DNA of 64,000 bases from NCBI RefSeq assembly GCF_004137255.1, contig NZ_SDWT01000001.1, positions 1 to 64,000 of the forward strand. The letters run 5' to 3'. Under the pieces are notes generated by a model. It was not told where the DNA came from, did no database searches, and saw only the letters and a program-made list of their open reading frames with translations. This stretch comes from Nocardioides oleivorans (GTDB lineage Bacteria > Actinomycetota > Actinomycetes > Propionibacteriales > Nocardioidaceae). The translations under genes were made by a program, and so were the position numbers. Of the stretch, positions 43,776 to 54,500 are shown one piece after another; position 1 is the first letter of the stretch; every line of letters starts with the position of its first letter.

Positions 43776-44590
43776 AGGTCCTCCACGGCCACGGGGGCGA
43801 GGTCGGTGTAGCAGTTGTTCTCGCCGGCCATCGCCCAGATGAAGGCGTACGAGCCGGTGCCGGCGCCCGCGTGGATCGACCACGGCGGCGCGATGACGGC
43901 CTCACGGTTCTTCATGACGATGTGGCGGGTGGCGCCGGGCTGGCCCATGAAGTGGAAGACGCGGTCCTCCTCGGCCAGGTCGACGTAGCAGTAGACCTCG
44001 GTGCGACGCGCGTGCAGGTGCGGCGGGAAGGTGTTCCACACCGAGCCGTTGGAGATGACGGTGACGCCGAACTGGAGGACGGACGTCGCGACGTCCTGGC
44101 CCCAGACGTAGCGGAACAGGCTGCGCTCGTTGGCCGAGTCGGACGACCCGAGCGCGACGGGCTCGACCTCGGAGTGGCTCAGGTGGGAGGCGGGGTACGT
44201 CGCGTGGGCGGAGGCGGACACGAAGTAGTAGGCGGCCTCGGCACCGGCGAAGGTGACCTCGCTCCCCCGGCCGACGTAGAGGCCGTCGAGGTGCTCGAGC
44301 TCGAACTTCTCGCCGTCGACGAGGACGTGGCCCGCGCCGCCGACGTTGATGATGCCGAGCTCGCGACCCTCGAGGTGCGTCTCGGTCCCGAGCACCTCGG
44401 CGTAGGCCGGGAGCTCGAGCTGGCCGGAGCCGGGGACGGCGCCGCCGATCACCATGCGGTCCTCGTGGGTGTAGGTCGCGTTCACCTCGCCATTGACGAA
44501 CAGGTCCTGGACCAGGAAGTTGTCACGGAGCTCCGCGGTGGTGGACGTCTCCGCACTGGTGGGAGAAGTCGAGTATCGGACCTGGATCAC
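43772..44590 (-). CDS. kduI: 5-dehydro-4-deoxy-D-glucuronate isomerase
   Basis: A 272-residue cupin. The zinc ligands are in PPHLHARRTEVYCY (HxH-x4-E) and a later His in WSIHAGAGTGSYAFIWAM. It isomerises the unsaturated uronate product of pectin, hyaluronan or similar lyases to 2,5-diketo-3-deoxygluconate. First gene of the uronate operon; GTG start at 44590 with AAGGAGC upstream. No polysaccharide lyase is in the window, so the supply of its substrate is unexplained. Confidence 0.94.
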   Translation of the reverse strand: MIQVRYSTSPTSAETSTTAELRDNFLVQDLFVNGEVNATYTHEDRMVIGGAVPGSGQLELPAYAEVLGTETHLEGRELGIINVGGAGHVLVDGEKFELEHLDGLYVGRGSEVTFAGAEAAYYFVSASAHATYPASHLSHSEVEPVALGSSDSANERSLFRYVWGQDVATSVLQFGVTVISNGSVWNTFPPHLHARRTEVYCYVDLAEEDRVFHFMGQPGATRHIVMKNREAVIAPPWSIHAGAGTGSYAFIWAMAGENNCYTDLAPVAVEDL

Positions 44591-44609
44591 GCGGAAGCTC
44601 CTTGGTTTA

Positions 44610-44637
44610 TGAACTGCGTTCGTCTATGTGAACTGCG
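44610..44637. promoter_or_regulatory. Repeated TGAACTGCG boxes in the kduI leader
   Basis: TGAACTGCG occurs at 44610-44618 and 44629-44637, exactly 19 bp apart. The first copy continues to TTC, forming GAAC-TGC-GTTC, an inverted repeat. They lie between the predicted kduI promoter and its start codon and are candidate IclR sites. A looser TGAAC...GTTCA pair occurs upstream of the oxidase gene. Confidence 0.5.
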
Positions 44638-44641
44638 GAGG

Positions 44642-44671
44642 ACGCTACATGTGACGGCCGCCACTGGTCAA
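44642..44671 (-). promoter_or_regulatory. kduI promoter with operator in the spacer
   Basis: Minus strand TTGACC (44671-44666), 18-bp spacer, TAGCGT (44647-44642). The spacer carries GTGGCGGCCGTCA, which matches 12 of 13 bases of the element in the oxidase promoter, and extends on the plus strand to the Crp-like TGTGACGGCCGCCACT (44650-44665). Bound protein would sit between -35 and -10 and repress. Confidence 0.65.
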
Positions 44672-44756
44672 GCACCTGAATACTGTCCATGTATGCGAAC
44701 TCGCGCTACAGTCAGGAGAAGTGGGGCAGGGGGCCCCTGACACCACGAGGAGTTCG

Positions 44757-45554
44757 ATGTCCACCCAGCAGCTTCAGAGGGAGACCAGCGGCGCGGCCGC
44801 GGGACCGGTCAAGTCAGCGGCGCGAGCCCTGGACCTCCTCGACGAGATCGCCGCCAACGGCCCCGGCACCCAGCTCCAGCTGTCGACGCGGCTGAGCATC
44901 CCCAAGAGCAGCCTGCACGCGCTGCTGCGCACGATGACCGACCGCGGCTGGCTCCAGACCGACCAGACCGGCAGCGTCTACCAGCTCGGCATCCACTCCC
45001 TCGTCGTCTCGTCGGCCTACCTCGACGGCGACCCCGTCCTCGCCCGGGCCCAGTCGGTGCTCGACGAGGTGGCCGCCGCCACGGAGGAGACCGTGCACCT
45101 CGGTCGCCTCGACGGCGACGACGTCATCTACACGGCCAAGCGTGAGTCGATGCACCCCCTGCGCATGCACTCCGCTGTCGGCCGCCGGCTCCCGGCCTAC
45201 GCCACCTCGCTGGGGCGCGCCCTCCTCGCCGAGCTCCCCGTGGAGCAGCGCGTGGGCATGGTGCCCGAGCACATCAGCGCGATCACGCCCAACACGACGA
45301 CGCGCAAGGAAGCGGTCCTCGAGATCATCGACCGCGCCGTCGTCCAGGGCTACGCCACCGAGAGCGAGGAGTCGTGCATGGGCGTGCGCTGCTTCGGCGT
45401 GGCGCTGCCCTTCAGCCACTCGGCCGTCGACGCGCTGAGCGTCGCGGTGCCGATCAGCCGCCTCGACAACGGCCGCGAGGACCTCATCATCGAGACGCTG
45501 CTGAGCGTCAAGGCGCGCCTCGCCGCCGTGCACGGCAACAGCATGGTCCGCTGA
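44757..45554 (+). CDS. IclR family regulator of the uronate operon
   Basis: A 265-residue protein with an IclR winged helix (residues about 20-85: AARALDLLDEIAANGPGTQL; LSIPKSSLHALLRTM) and an effector domain with the conserved ESEESCMGVRCFGVALPF block. KdgR-type IclR proteins repress pectin/uronate genes and are released by KDG. Divergent from kduI with 166 bp between them, holding two kinds of repeat element. ATG 44757 has GAGGAG 6 nt upstream. Confidence 0.9.
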   Translation: MSTQQLQRETSGAAAGPVKSAARALDLLDEIAANGPGTQLQLSTRLSIPKSSLHALLRTMTDRGWLQTDQTGSVYQLGIHSLVVSSAYLDGDPVLARAQSVLDEVAAATEETVHLGRLDGDDVIYTAKRESMHPLRMHSAVGRRLPAYATSLGRALLAELPVEQRVGMVPEHISAITPNTTTRKEAVLEIIDRAVVQGYATESEESCMGVRCFGVALPFSHSAVDALSVAVPISRLDNGREDLIIETLLSVKARLAAVHGNSMVR

Positions 45555-45566
45555 GGGTCGCCGCCC

Positions 45567-46430
45567 TCAACCCTTCACCAGCCGCTCCATCACCGCCCGC
45601 AGCGGCGGCCACGTGTCGCGACCGCGCCGCACCACGGCGTACGCGCGCAGCATCGTGACCGGGTCGCGCAGGCGTACGACGCTCACCCCGCGCCGCGTCG
45701 TACGACCGCGCGGCAGCAGCGCCACTCCCCTGCCGTCGAGGATCAGGTCGTCGACCAGCTCGAGGGAGTCGATGCGGTGCACGATCCGCGGCACGAACCC
45801 GGCGCGCGAGGCCAGGGTGCGCAGGGCGTCCTCGTCGGCGGTGTTGCGCGAGTTCACGATCCAGTCGCGGTCCGCCAGGTCGGCCAGCGACAGGCGACGG
45901 TCCCTCGTCGGCACGCCGACGCCCCACTCCATCTGCCACAGCGGCGTCACGTCGTGGTCGTCGCGCCACTCTGCCGGGGCGAGGTCGTAGTCGTAGACCA
46001 GCGCCAGGTCGACCTCGTCGCGCGCCAGCAGGTCGAAGGACTCCAGCGGCTCGTGCTCCAGGATCCGCACGTCGATGCGTGGGTGCGTGCGCCGCAGGTC
46101 GTCGATCGCCGGCGACAGCGACCGACGGATCGCCGAGGCGAAACCGGCCACCCGCAGCACGCCCGCGGGCTCGGCCGCGGGGTCCAGGTCGAGCCGCGCC
46201 GACTCGACGGCGGCGAGGATCGTGACGGCATGGTCGGCGAGCCGGCGACCGGCCGGGGTGAGCCGGACCCGGCGCCCGTCGGGCTCGAGGAGCGGCGTGC
46301 CCACGTCACGAGCCAGGGCCGCGATCCCCTGGGAGACGCTCGACGTGGTGGTTCCCAGCGCGTCGGCGACCTCGTGCATCGAGCCGAGGCGCGACAGCTC
46401 GAGGAGCATCGTCAGCCGGCGGACGTCCAT
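45567..46430 (-). CDS. LysR-like transcriptional regulator
   Basis: A 287-residue protein with an N-terminal LysR helix-turn-helix ([38 protein letters not shown]) and a substrate-binding domain from about residue 90. It diverges from the EamA exporter with 59 bp between them and probably controls it. The end abuts the IclR gene, with a 12-bp gap between convergent stops. Confidence 0.88.
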   Translation of the reverse strand: MDVRRLTMLLELSRLGSMHEVADALGTTTSSVSQGIAALARDVGTPLLEPDGRRVRLTPAGRRLADHAVTILAAVESARLDLDPAAEPAGVLRVAGFASAIRRSLSPAIDDLRRTHPRIDVRILEHEPLESFDLLARDEVDLALVYDYDLAPAEWRDDHDVTPLWQMEWGVGVPTRDRRLSLADLADRDWIVNSRNTADEDALRTLASRAGFVPRIVHRIDSLELVDDLILDGRGVALLPRGRTTRRGVSVVRLRDPVTMLRAYAVVRRGRDTWPPLRAVMERLVKG

Positions 46431-46489
46431 TCCGTCATTGTGTCGATCCGCCGAACGATCTGTACAGCAAAGTCACGTGGACGCGAACG

Positions 46490-47413
46490 ATGGCGCTGCC
46501 CTTCACTGGAGCCATGACCGGCCCCACCTCCCTCTCCCCGGCCCGCACCGGCGCCGCGATGGCCGTCGCCTCGATGCTCTGCGTCCAGCTCGGGCTCGCC
46601 GTCTCGGTCGGCCTCATCGACGACATCGGCTCGTCCGGCGCCGCGTGGCTGCGCCTGTTCTGGGCCGGGATCCTGCTGCTCGTCATCGTGCGGCCGCGGC
46701 TCGCGCTCTACACCCGCGAGGCCCTGCTGGCCGGTACGGCGCTGGGCGTGGTCACCGCCGGCGTCACCCTCCTCTTCATGGAGGCCGTCGCCCGGCTGCC
46801 GCTCGGCACCGCCAGCGCCCTGGAGTTCCTCGGCCCGCTGACCGTCGCGGTCGTGCGCAGCCGGGGCTCCGGCCGGGCGTGGGCGGGACTCGCCGCAGCC
46901 GGGGTCGTGTGCCTGACCCAGCCGTGGTCCGGGCACGCGGACCCTGCCGGCGTGGCCTGCGCGCTCGGCGCGGCCGTGTGCTGGGCGGCGTACATCCTGC
47001 TGACCCAGCGCGTCGGCGACGCGGTCAGCGGCCTCGGCGGCCTGGCGATCTCGATGCCGGTCGCCGGGCTCGTGGCGACTCTGGTCGCCGGCCCCGGGGT
47101 GGTCGACCACCTCACGCCGGAGCTGCTCGCCTACGGCCTCGGGCTGGCGATCCTGCTGCCGGTGGTGCCGTTCACGCTCGAGCTGCTGGCCCTGCGCCGA
47201 CTCACGACCGGTGCCTTCGGCACCCTGATGGCGCTCGAGCCGGCCTTCGCCCTCGTCATCGGGTTCCTCGCCCTCAGCCAGGTCCCCAACGGGCTCGCGG
47301 TCGCCGGGATCGCGCTGGTCGTCACGGCCGGCATCGGCGCCGAGCGCAGCGGGGCGCGCGCCGAGGATCCCGCGGATGGACTTCCACGCACTCGGGTGGA
47401 AGTCCAGCCGTAG
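46490..47413 (+). CDS. EamA-family drug/metabolite exporter (RhtA-like)
   Basis: About 300 residues with ten hydrophobic helices in two EamA repeats. The block [22 protein letters not shown] and the second-repeat [15 protein letters not shown] resemble threonine/homoserine exporters of RhtA type. ATG 46490 or 46514 are both possible; the latter has a GGAG only 3 nt away. The LysR neighbour is the likely regulator. Confidence 0.85.
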   Translation: MALPFTGAMTGPTSLSPARTGAAMAVASMLCVQLGLAVSVGLIDDIGSSGAAWLRLFWAGILLLVIVRPRLALYTREALLAGTALGVVTAGVTLLFMEAVARLPLGTASALEFLGPLTVAVVRSRGSGRAWAGLAAAGVVCLTQPWSGHADPAGVACALGAAVCWAAYILLTQRVGDAVSGLGGLAISMPVAGLVATLVAGPGVVDHLTPELLAYGLGLAILLPVVPFTLELLALRRLTTGAFGTLMALEPAFALVIGFLALSQVPNGLAVAGIALVVTAGIGAERSGARAEDPADGLPRTRVEVQP

Positions 47414-47429
47414 GCCCTCGGCGCCGCGA

Positions 47430-47708
47430 TCAGCCCGCCGAGACGGCCTGCTTGAAGCCCGCCGCCGGCTTGAACGCCGGAGAGACGCCGGCCGCGATCT
47501 CCATCGCCTCGCCGGTCTGCGGGTTGCGCCCGGTGCGGGCCGCGCGGTCGCGACGCTCGAACGTCCCGAAGCCCGGCAGCGTCACGCGGTCGCCGCCGGC
47601 GACCGCACCGGTGATCGCGTCCAGCACGGCGGCGAGCGAGGCGTCGGCCTCGGCCTGGGTCCGGCCGGTGGCGGCGGCCACGGCCTCGACGAGGTCCTTG
47701 CGGTTCAT
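47430..47708 (-). CDS. HU-family DNA-binding protein
   Basis: A 92-residue histone-like protein without the Lys/Ala-rich C-terminal tail found in the main actinobacterial HupB. The beta-arm consensus [12 protein letters not shown] is present, and [17 protein letters not shown] is the family core. AAGGAG precedes the ATG by 6 nt. It diverges from the Zur-controlled L31 gene and may be a second HU paralogue; Zur control of this gene is possible as the box is 63 bp upstream. Confidence 0.93.
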   Translation of the reverse strand: MNRKDLVEAVAAATGRTQAEADASLAAVLDAITGAVAGGDRVTLPGFGTFERRDRAARTGRNPQTGEAMEIAAGVSPAFKPAAGFKQAVSAG

Positions 47709-47770
47709 GTGGTGCTCCTTGCGTCGTGTCGTGCCGGACCCCTTGCCCGGCTCCACGAGTGTGCCATACT

Positions 47771-47791
47771 TGAGAACGATTCTCGTTCTCA
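47771..47791. promoter_or_regulatory. Zur box
   Basis: A 21-bp palindrome with perfect 9-bp arms TGAGAACGA and TCGTTCTCA around TTC; a nested GAGAA-CGA-TTCTC repeat lies inside. The length, symmetry and central AACGATT match zinc uptake regulator boxes of actinobacteria. It touches the AGGAGG of the zinc-free L31 gene, so Zur with zinc would shut off that operon. Confidence 0.88.
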
Positions 47792-47801
47792 GGAGGACTT
47801 C

Positions 47802-48068
47802 GTGAAGCAGGACATCCACCCCACCTACGGACCCGTGGCCTTCCGCGACCGTGCCACCGGCCGTCTCTTCGTCACCCGGTCGACGCTCGCCGGGCGTCCC
47901 CGGGGCGACGGGGCTGACGCACGGGTCGACGTCGACGGGACGTCGTACCCCGTCATCGACGTCGACGTGACCAGCGACAGCCACCCGTTCTGGACCGGGA
48001 CCGCCCGCACGCTCGACAGCGAGGGCCGCGTCGAGAAGTTCAGGCGGCGCTACGGGGCGGGCGCATGA
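47802..48068 (+). CDS. rpmE2: Zinc-independent ribosomal protein L31 (type B)
   Basis: 88 residues ([35 protein letters not shown]). It lacks the CxxC pairs of zinc-binding L31, so it is the low-zinc replacement that lets the ribosome give up zinc. GTG start at 47802 is placed by AGGAGG and by the conserved N-terminus. ATGA-type overlap with the COG0523 gene shows they form one operon under Zur. Confidence 0.94.
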   Translation: MKQDIHPTYGPVAFRDRATGRLFVTRSTLAGRPRGDGADARVDVDGTSYPVIDVDVTSDSHPFWTGTARTLDSEGRVEKFRRRYGAGA

Positions 48069-49141
48069 GGACGCCGCTCGTCGTGGTCGCCGGCGTCGAC
48101 CCGGTGGCGATGGACTCGACGCTGATGACGCTCGCGTGGGACCTGCCGCGCACCGTGTCGGTGCGCCACCGCATCGACCCCCACTCGCAGGTGCTCACCC
48201 GGGTCGTGAGCGACGTCAGCGGCGTCCTGGAGCAGGTGCACACCCAGCTCGAGCACGCATGCGTGCACTGCGCGCTGCGCGAGGACATCCTGCCGACGCT
48301 GGAGCGACTGGCCCGCGACCCGCGCTGGGGGACGATCGTGGCCGGCCTGCCCGTCGGCACCGAGGCCGGTCGGCTCGCCACCGTGCTCGCCCGCGACACC
48401 CGGCTCGCGCGCCACATCAGGCTCAGCAGCGTCGTGGCCACGCTCGCGTCCGGCGAGCTGGTGCGCGACCTGCTCAGCAACGACCTGCTGCGCGAGCGCG
48501 ACGCCCACTGCAACCCCGGTGACGACCGCGGCGTCGGCGAGGTGGCGTGCGCGCAGCTCGAGCTGGCCGACCACGTCGTGCTCGACGCCGATCCCGGCGT
48601 GGAGGCGACCGACCTGCTGCGCGCGCTCGCGCGCCCCGGCGTGCCGCTCGTCGTCGGGGTCGACCAGGTGGACGCCGCCGAGGTGGCGACCGGGCGGCAC
48701 CACCACCAGCTCGCGCACGGCTGGTGCTCGCCGGAGCTCGACACCGAGCTGCCGCCCCTCGGGGACAGCCGGGCCTGGCGGCTGCGGCTCGCCTCCCCGC
48801 GTCCGTTCCACCCCGAGCGGCTGCTCGACCAGATCGAGCGCCTCGGCAGCGGCGCCTTCCGCGCACGCGGCACCTTCTGGCTGCCGACCCGTCCGGGCGA
48901 CCAGCTGGAGTGGTCGGGTGCCGGCGGCCAGCTGAGCATCGGCGCACACAGCCCGTGGGGACGTCGTACGCCGTCGACGCGGCTGTTGTTCACCGGGCTG
49001 GGGGCACCACCCGCCGAGCTCGTCGCGGCGTTCGAGGACATCCTCCTCACCCCTGCCGAGGCCGCACGCGAACCGCGCGCCTGGCACGTCCTCGAGGACG
49101 GGCTCGAGCCCTGGCTCGGCACGATCCGCGACGTCGCCTGA
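48065..49141 (+). CDS. COG0523/CobW-like protein without a P-loop
   Basis: A 358-residue protein. The CobW hallmark region is present as [11 protein letters not shown] (Cys66, Cys69), a His-rich stretch HHHQLAHGW occurs in the middle, and a CobW C-terminal domain ([21 protein letters not shown]) closes it. The Walker A site that should sit near residue 10 (GxxGxGKT) reads [10 protein letters not shown], so GTP binding there is not expected. Family members are metal chaperones, and Zur control suggests zinc delivery. It could be a degenerate chaperone or a zinc-binding partner of an active paralogue elsewhere. Confidence 0.85.
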   Translation: MRTPLVVVAGVDPVAMDSTLMTLAWDLPRTVSVRHRIDPHSQVLTRVVSDVSGVLEQVHTQLEHACVHCALREDILPTLERLARDPRWGTIVAGLPVGTEAGRLATVLARDTRLARHIRLSSVVATLASGELVRDLLSNDLLRERDAHCNPGDDRGVGEVACAQLELADHVVLDADPGVEATDLLRALARPGVPLVVGVDQVDAAEVATGRHHHQLAHGWCSPELDTELPPLGDSRAWRLRLASPRPFHPERLLDQIERLGSGAFRARGTFWLPTRPGDQLEWSGAGGQLSIGAHSPWGRRTPSTRLLFTGLGAPPAELVAAFEDILLTPAEAAREPRAWHVLEDGLEPWLGTIRDVA

Positions 49142-49160
49142 CCCGCACCGACCGCACGGG

Positions 49161-49185
49161 GCCGGAGAGGCAGGAGATCTCCGGC
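49161..49185. terminator. Hairpin between convergent genes
   Basis: GCCGGAGA and TCTCCGGC form an 8-bp stem with a 9-nt loop in the 48-bp gap between the COG0523 gene and the convergent ELWxxDGT gene. It is a modest candidate terminator with no U-run. Confidence 0.5.
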
Positions 49186-49189
49186 AGCG

Positions 49190-51235
<2,046 letters not shown>

Positions 51236-51333
51236 GCGCAGGAGTATCGCGACAGGTCGCCCGCCGTCGGGTGCCCCAGCCCACCGACATCGCTCAATCT
51301 CGGTAGGGCGCACACGCCACAAGGAGCAGGAAC

Positions 51334-51369
51334 GACGAAGGCCCGGACCTGGTGGTCCGGGCCTTCGTC
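51334..51369 (-). terminator. Terminator of the tRNA-fMet gene
   Basis: A perfect 16-bp stem (51334-51349 with 51354-51369) around TGGT, 6 bp beyond the 3' end of the tRNA on the same strand. No U-run. Confidence 0.88.
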
Positions 51370-51375
51370 ACTGTG

Positions 51376-51449
51376 TAGCGGGGGCAGGATTTGAACCTGC
51401 GACCTCTGGGTTATGAGCCCAGCGAGCTACCGAGCTGCTCCACCCCGCG
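51376..51449 (-). tRNA. Initiator tRNA-Met (CAT)
   Basis: Cloverleaf on the minus strand beginning CGCGGGGTGGAGCAG, anticodon loop CTCATAA with stem CTGGG/CCCAG and T arm GCAGG-TTCAAAT-CCTGC. The first acceptor pair is a mismatch (C1 against U72) and the anticodon stem has three G:C pairs at its base, both initiator features. The CCA end is not encoded; the next bases are ACACA. Confidence 0.97.
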
Positions 51450-51497
51450 TCGGTGAACAGAACATTACAGGGGTGGTCCGGCACTCCCAAATCGGGG

Positions 51498-54400
51498 TCA
51501 GCCGGCGAGGTTCACCGCCTGCTCGATGAGCGCGCGAGCCTCTTCCATCAGCCGGGCCCACTTGACCGTGTTGCCGTTGCGCTGGGCCTCGTCGGCCTGG
51601 GCGAACTTGGTCTCGGCCTGCTGGAGCAGGTCGCGGACCTGGGCCTGCGTGCCGCCACCGGACGGGGGCGTCGTCGGCTCCTCGGTGGGCGACTCGGACG
51701 GCGAGGTGGTCGGCGTCTCGCTGGGCGTCTCGGTCGGGGTGGACCCGCCATCGGTGCCGCCGGTCGAGCCGGAGTCACCGTCGAGGGCGTCCTCGATCGC
51801 CGAGGTGAGCGTCGTACCGATCCCCACGTTGCCCTTGTAGGACACGAGCACGAACGTGAGCACGGGGAACGCCGACTCGTTGTTGCGCCGGGTGTAGAGC
51901 GGCTGGACGTACATGAAGTCCTCGCCGACCGGCAGCGTCAGCAGGTTGCCGTAGATGATGTCGGCGTCGCCCTGGGTGTAGGGCAGCAGCTGGTCGCGCA
52001 CCGCGTCGTTGGTGCTGAGCTGGTTGGCGATCAGGCGTGGTCCGTCGGTGCCCTCGTCGGGCAGCTCCTTGACCGAGATCTTCCCGTAGCTGTCCGAGGT
52101 GGCGTCGCTGTCGACCTCCATGAAGGCGGCCAGCTTGTCGCGCTTGGGCCAGACGTAGGTCGAGGTCAGCGACCAGACCTGGCTGCCGTCCTGGTCGGTG
52201 AAGAGGCGGTACGGCGGCTGCACCTTGTCGGTCGCCTGCGGGTCCTTCGGCGCCTCCCAGCGCTCGGAGCCCTCGAGCCACGACTGCGGGTCGGTGACGT
52301 GGTAGCGCTGGTACTGGTAGCGCTGGGCCTTGAAGAGGTCCTCGGGGTAGCGCAGGTGGTCCATGAGCGCGTCGGGGATCTCGTCGTAGCCCTTGACCGT
52401 GCCGGGGAAGACCGCCGACCACGCCTTGAGGATCGGGTCGTCCTGGTCCCACTGGTAGAGGGTGACCGTGCCGTCGTAGGCGTCGACCGTCGCCTTGACC
52501 GAGTTGCGCAGGTAGTTGACCTCGTCGGTCGGCAGCGTGGCGTACGCGTTGTCGTCCTGGAGCGCGTCCTGGGTCATCGAGTCGAACGACGCCTTCTGCG
52601 ACCCGGGGTACTTGTCCGTGGTCGTGTAGCCGTCGAGGATCCACTGGATCTTCCCGTCGATCACGGCCGGGTAGGGGTCGGAGTCCACCGTGAGCCACGG
52701 GGCGACCTTCTCGACCATCTCGCGCGGGTTGCGGTCGTAGAGGATCTTGGAGTCCGAGTCGACGCGGCCGGAGAGGACCAGGTTGGGCTCGGAGTACTTG
52801 ATGGCGTAGAGCAGCTTGGTGAAGACGTTGCCGATCGGCACGCCGCCGTTGCCGGTGTAGGTGGTGAGGCGGTCCTGCTCCTCCGCCGCGTCGGTGCTGG
52901 AGTCGGTCGTCAGGTCGAGCTCGATCGAGTTGCCGTTGGGCCGGGTGCCCACGACGCTGTAGGTCGGGCTCATCTCGCCGTAGTAGACGCGCGACTCGTA
53001 GCCCTCGGGGTCCATCGTCGCGAGCGCGTTCTGGTTGGCGGCCTGGCCCTCGGCCCACTGGATGGTGCTCGACTGGCGCTCGTCGTCCTCGGGGCGCTGG
53101 TTGGCGTAGGCCGCGATCACGCCGTTGCCGTGCGTGTAGACGGTGTGGAGGTTGGCCCACGTCTGGTTGTCCTCGGCGATGTTGCTCTGGTCGAGCTCGC
53201 GCACGCCGAGCACGATGGCCCGGTCGTTGCCGTCGAGCTCGTAGCGGTCGACGTCGAGGACGTTGTTGACCGCGTAGTAGGGCCGCACCTGCTGCTGGCG
53301 CTGGAAGGTCTCGCTGGCGACCTTCGGGTCGACCAGCGGGACGGACGAGGTGATGCCGTCGAGCGCCTGGAGCCGGCCGTCGGCGGGGATCGGGGAGCCG
53401 GCGAACTGCTCCTCCTCGATCTGGTCGAGCATGAACGCCTGACGGGTCGCCTCGATGTTCTTCTCGAGGTAGGGGCCCTCGCGGTCGGGCACGTTCGGGT
53501 TGACCTGCAGTGCCTGCACCAGGGTGGGCACGACGAGTCCGAGGATGATCGCGGACAGCGCGAAGAGCGCGACGCCGACCGACGGGAGCAGCCAGGTGCG
53601 TCGCCAGATGTTGGCCAGGAAGAGGGCGGCGCAGACGATCGCGATGCCGGCGAGGATCTCCTTGGCGGGCAGCACGGCCTTGTCGTCGGTGTAGCCCATG
53701 CCGGTGAAGATCGAGCCGGAGCTGGTGACCAGGTCGAAGCGGTCGAGCCAGTAGTCGACCGCCTTCGCGATCACGAACATCGCGAGCAGCGCCGACACCT
53801 GGATCTGGGCGGCGCTGGTGAGCCGCTCCCCCGGACGGGCCGAGAGCCGGATCCCGCCGAAGAGGTAGTTCATCAGGATCGAGGCGAGCAGGCCGATGAC
53901 GGCCAGGGCCATCACGTAGTCGACGAGGTAGTGCCAGAACGGCAGCTGGAAGACGTAGAACCCGATGTCCTTGCCGAAGTACGGGTCGTCGGTGCCGAAG
54001 CTCTCGCTGTGTTGCCACAGCGAGTAGCTGCGCCACTGGCCGGTGGCCGAGGCGCCGGCGAAGAGTCCCATCACGCCGGCGGCGCCGGCGATGACCCAGC
54101 CCATGCGCGGCGAGAGCAGCTCGCGGTAGCGGTCCATCCCGTCGTCGGGCATGCCCGGCATCCCCGGGAAGATGACCGGCCGGAACCGGTAGGCCATCGA
54201 CATGGTCACCGCCACCGTCGCCGCCATCAGGCCCGCGAAGACGAGGAAGAGGCCGATGCGTGTCAGCAGCAAGGTCGTGAAGACCTCGCTGTAGCCGACC
54301 GACTTGAACCACAGGCGGTCGGTCCAGAAGGACGCGAAGCCGCTCAGCAGCATGAAGAGGACGATCAGGATGATCGCGGTGATGACCAGCGCGCCGGGTC

Positions 54401-54500
54401 GGCGCGAGGGGGCTGCGGGGCGTTGCCCGCCGGTGCCACCCGGTCGCTGGGGGCCGTCGGGCCCGTTCGGTCCGGTCGGTCGGTCGAATGGAGTGCTCAT
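51498..54500 (-). CDS. UPF0182 family membrane protein
   Basis: A 1000-residue protein with seven membrane segments in the first about 320 residues (ALVITAIILIVLFMLLSGFA first) and a large outward-facing domain with the family blocks FGKDIGFYVFQLPFW, VNYLRNSVKATVDAYDG and YPEDLFKAQRYQYQRYHV. After residue about 900 there is a Thr/Pro/Ser/Glu-rich hinge and a short Gln/Ala-rich helix, likely coiled coil. Function unknown, conserved in actinobacteria. Coupled by ATGA to the PPA1309 gene. Confidence 0.94.
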   Translation of the reverse strand: MSTPFDRPTGPNGPDGPQRPGGTGGQRPAAPSRRPGALVITAIILIVLFMLLSGFASFWTDRLWFKSVGYSEVFTTLLLTRIGLFLVFAGLMAATVAVTMSMAYRFRPVIFPGMPGMPDDGMDRYRELLSPRMGWVIAGAAGVMGLFAGASATGQWRSYSLWQHSESFGTDDPYFGKDIGFYVFQLPFWHYLVDYVMALAVIGLLASILMNYLFGGIRLSARPGERLTSAAQIQVSALLAMFVIAKAVDYWLDRFDLVTSSGSIFTGMGYTDDKAVLPAKEILAGIAIVCAALFLANIWRRTWLLPSVGVALFALSAIILGLVVPTLVQALQVNPNVPDREGPYLEKNIEATRQAFMLDQIEEEQFAGSPIPADGRLQALDGITSSVPLVDPKVASETFQRQQQVRPYYAVNNVLDVDRYELDGNDRAIVLGVRELDQSNIAEDNQTWANLHTVYTHGNGVIAAYANQRPEDDERQSSTIQWAEGQAANQNALATMDPEGYESRVYYGEMSPTYSVVGTRPNGNSIELDLTTDSSTDAAEEQDRLTTYTGNGGVPIGNVFTKLLYAIKYSEPNLVLSGRVDSDSKILYDRNPREMVEKVAPWLTVDSDPYPAVIDGKIQWILDGYTTTDKYPGSQKASFDSMTQDALQDDNAYATLPTDEVNYLRNSVKATVDAYDGTVTLYQWDQDDPILKAWSAVFPGTVKGYDEIPDALMDHLRYPEDLFKAQRYQYQRYHVTDPQSWLEGSERWEAPKDPQATDKVQPPYRLFTDQDGSQVWSLTSTYVWPKRDKLAAFMEVDSDATSDSYGKISVKELPDEGTDGPRLIANQLSTNDAVRDQLLPYTQGDADIIYGNLLTLPVGEDFMYVQPLYTRRNNESAFPVLTFVLVSYKGNVGIGTTLTSAIEDALDGDSGSTGGTDGGSTPTETPSETPTTSPSESPTEEPTTPPSGGGTQAQVRDLLQQAETKFAQADEAQRNGNTVKWARLMEEARALIEQAVNLAG

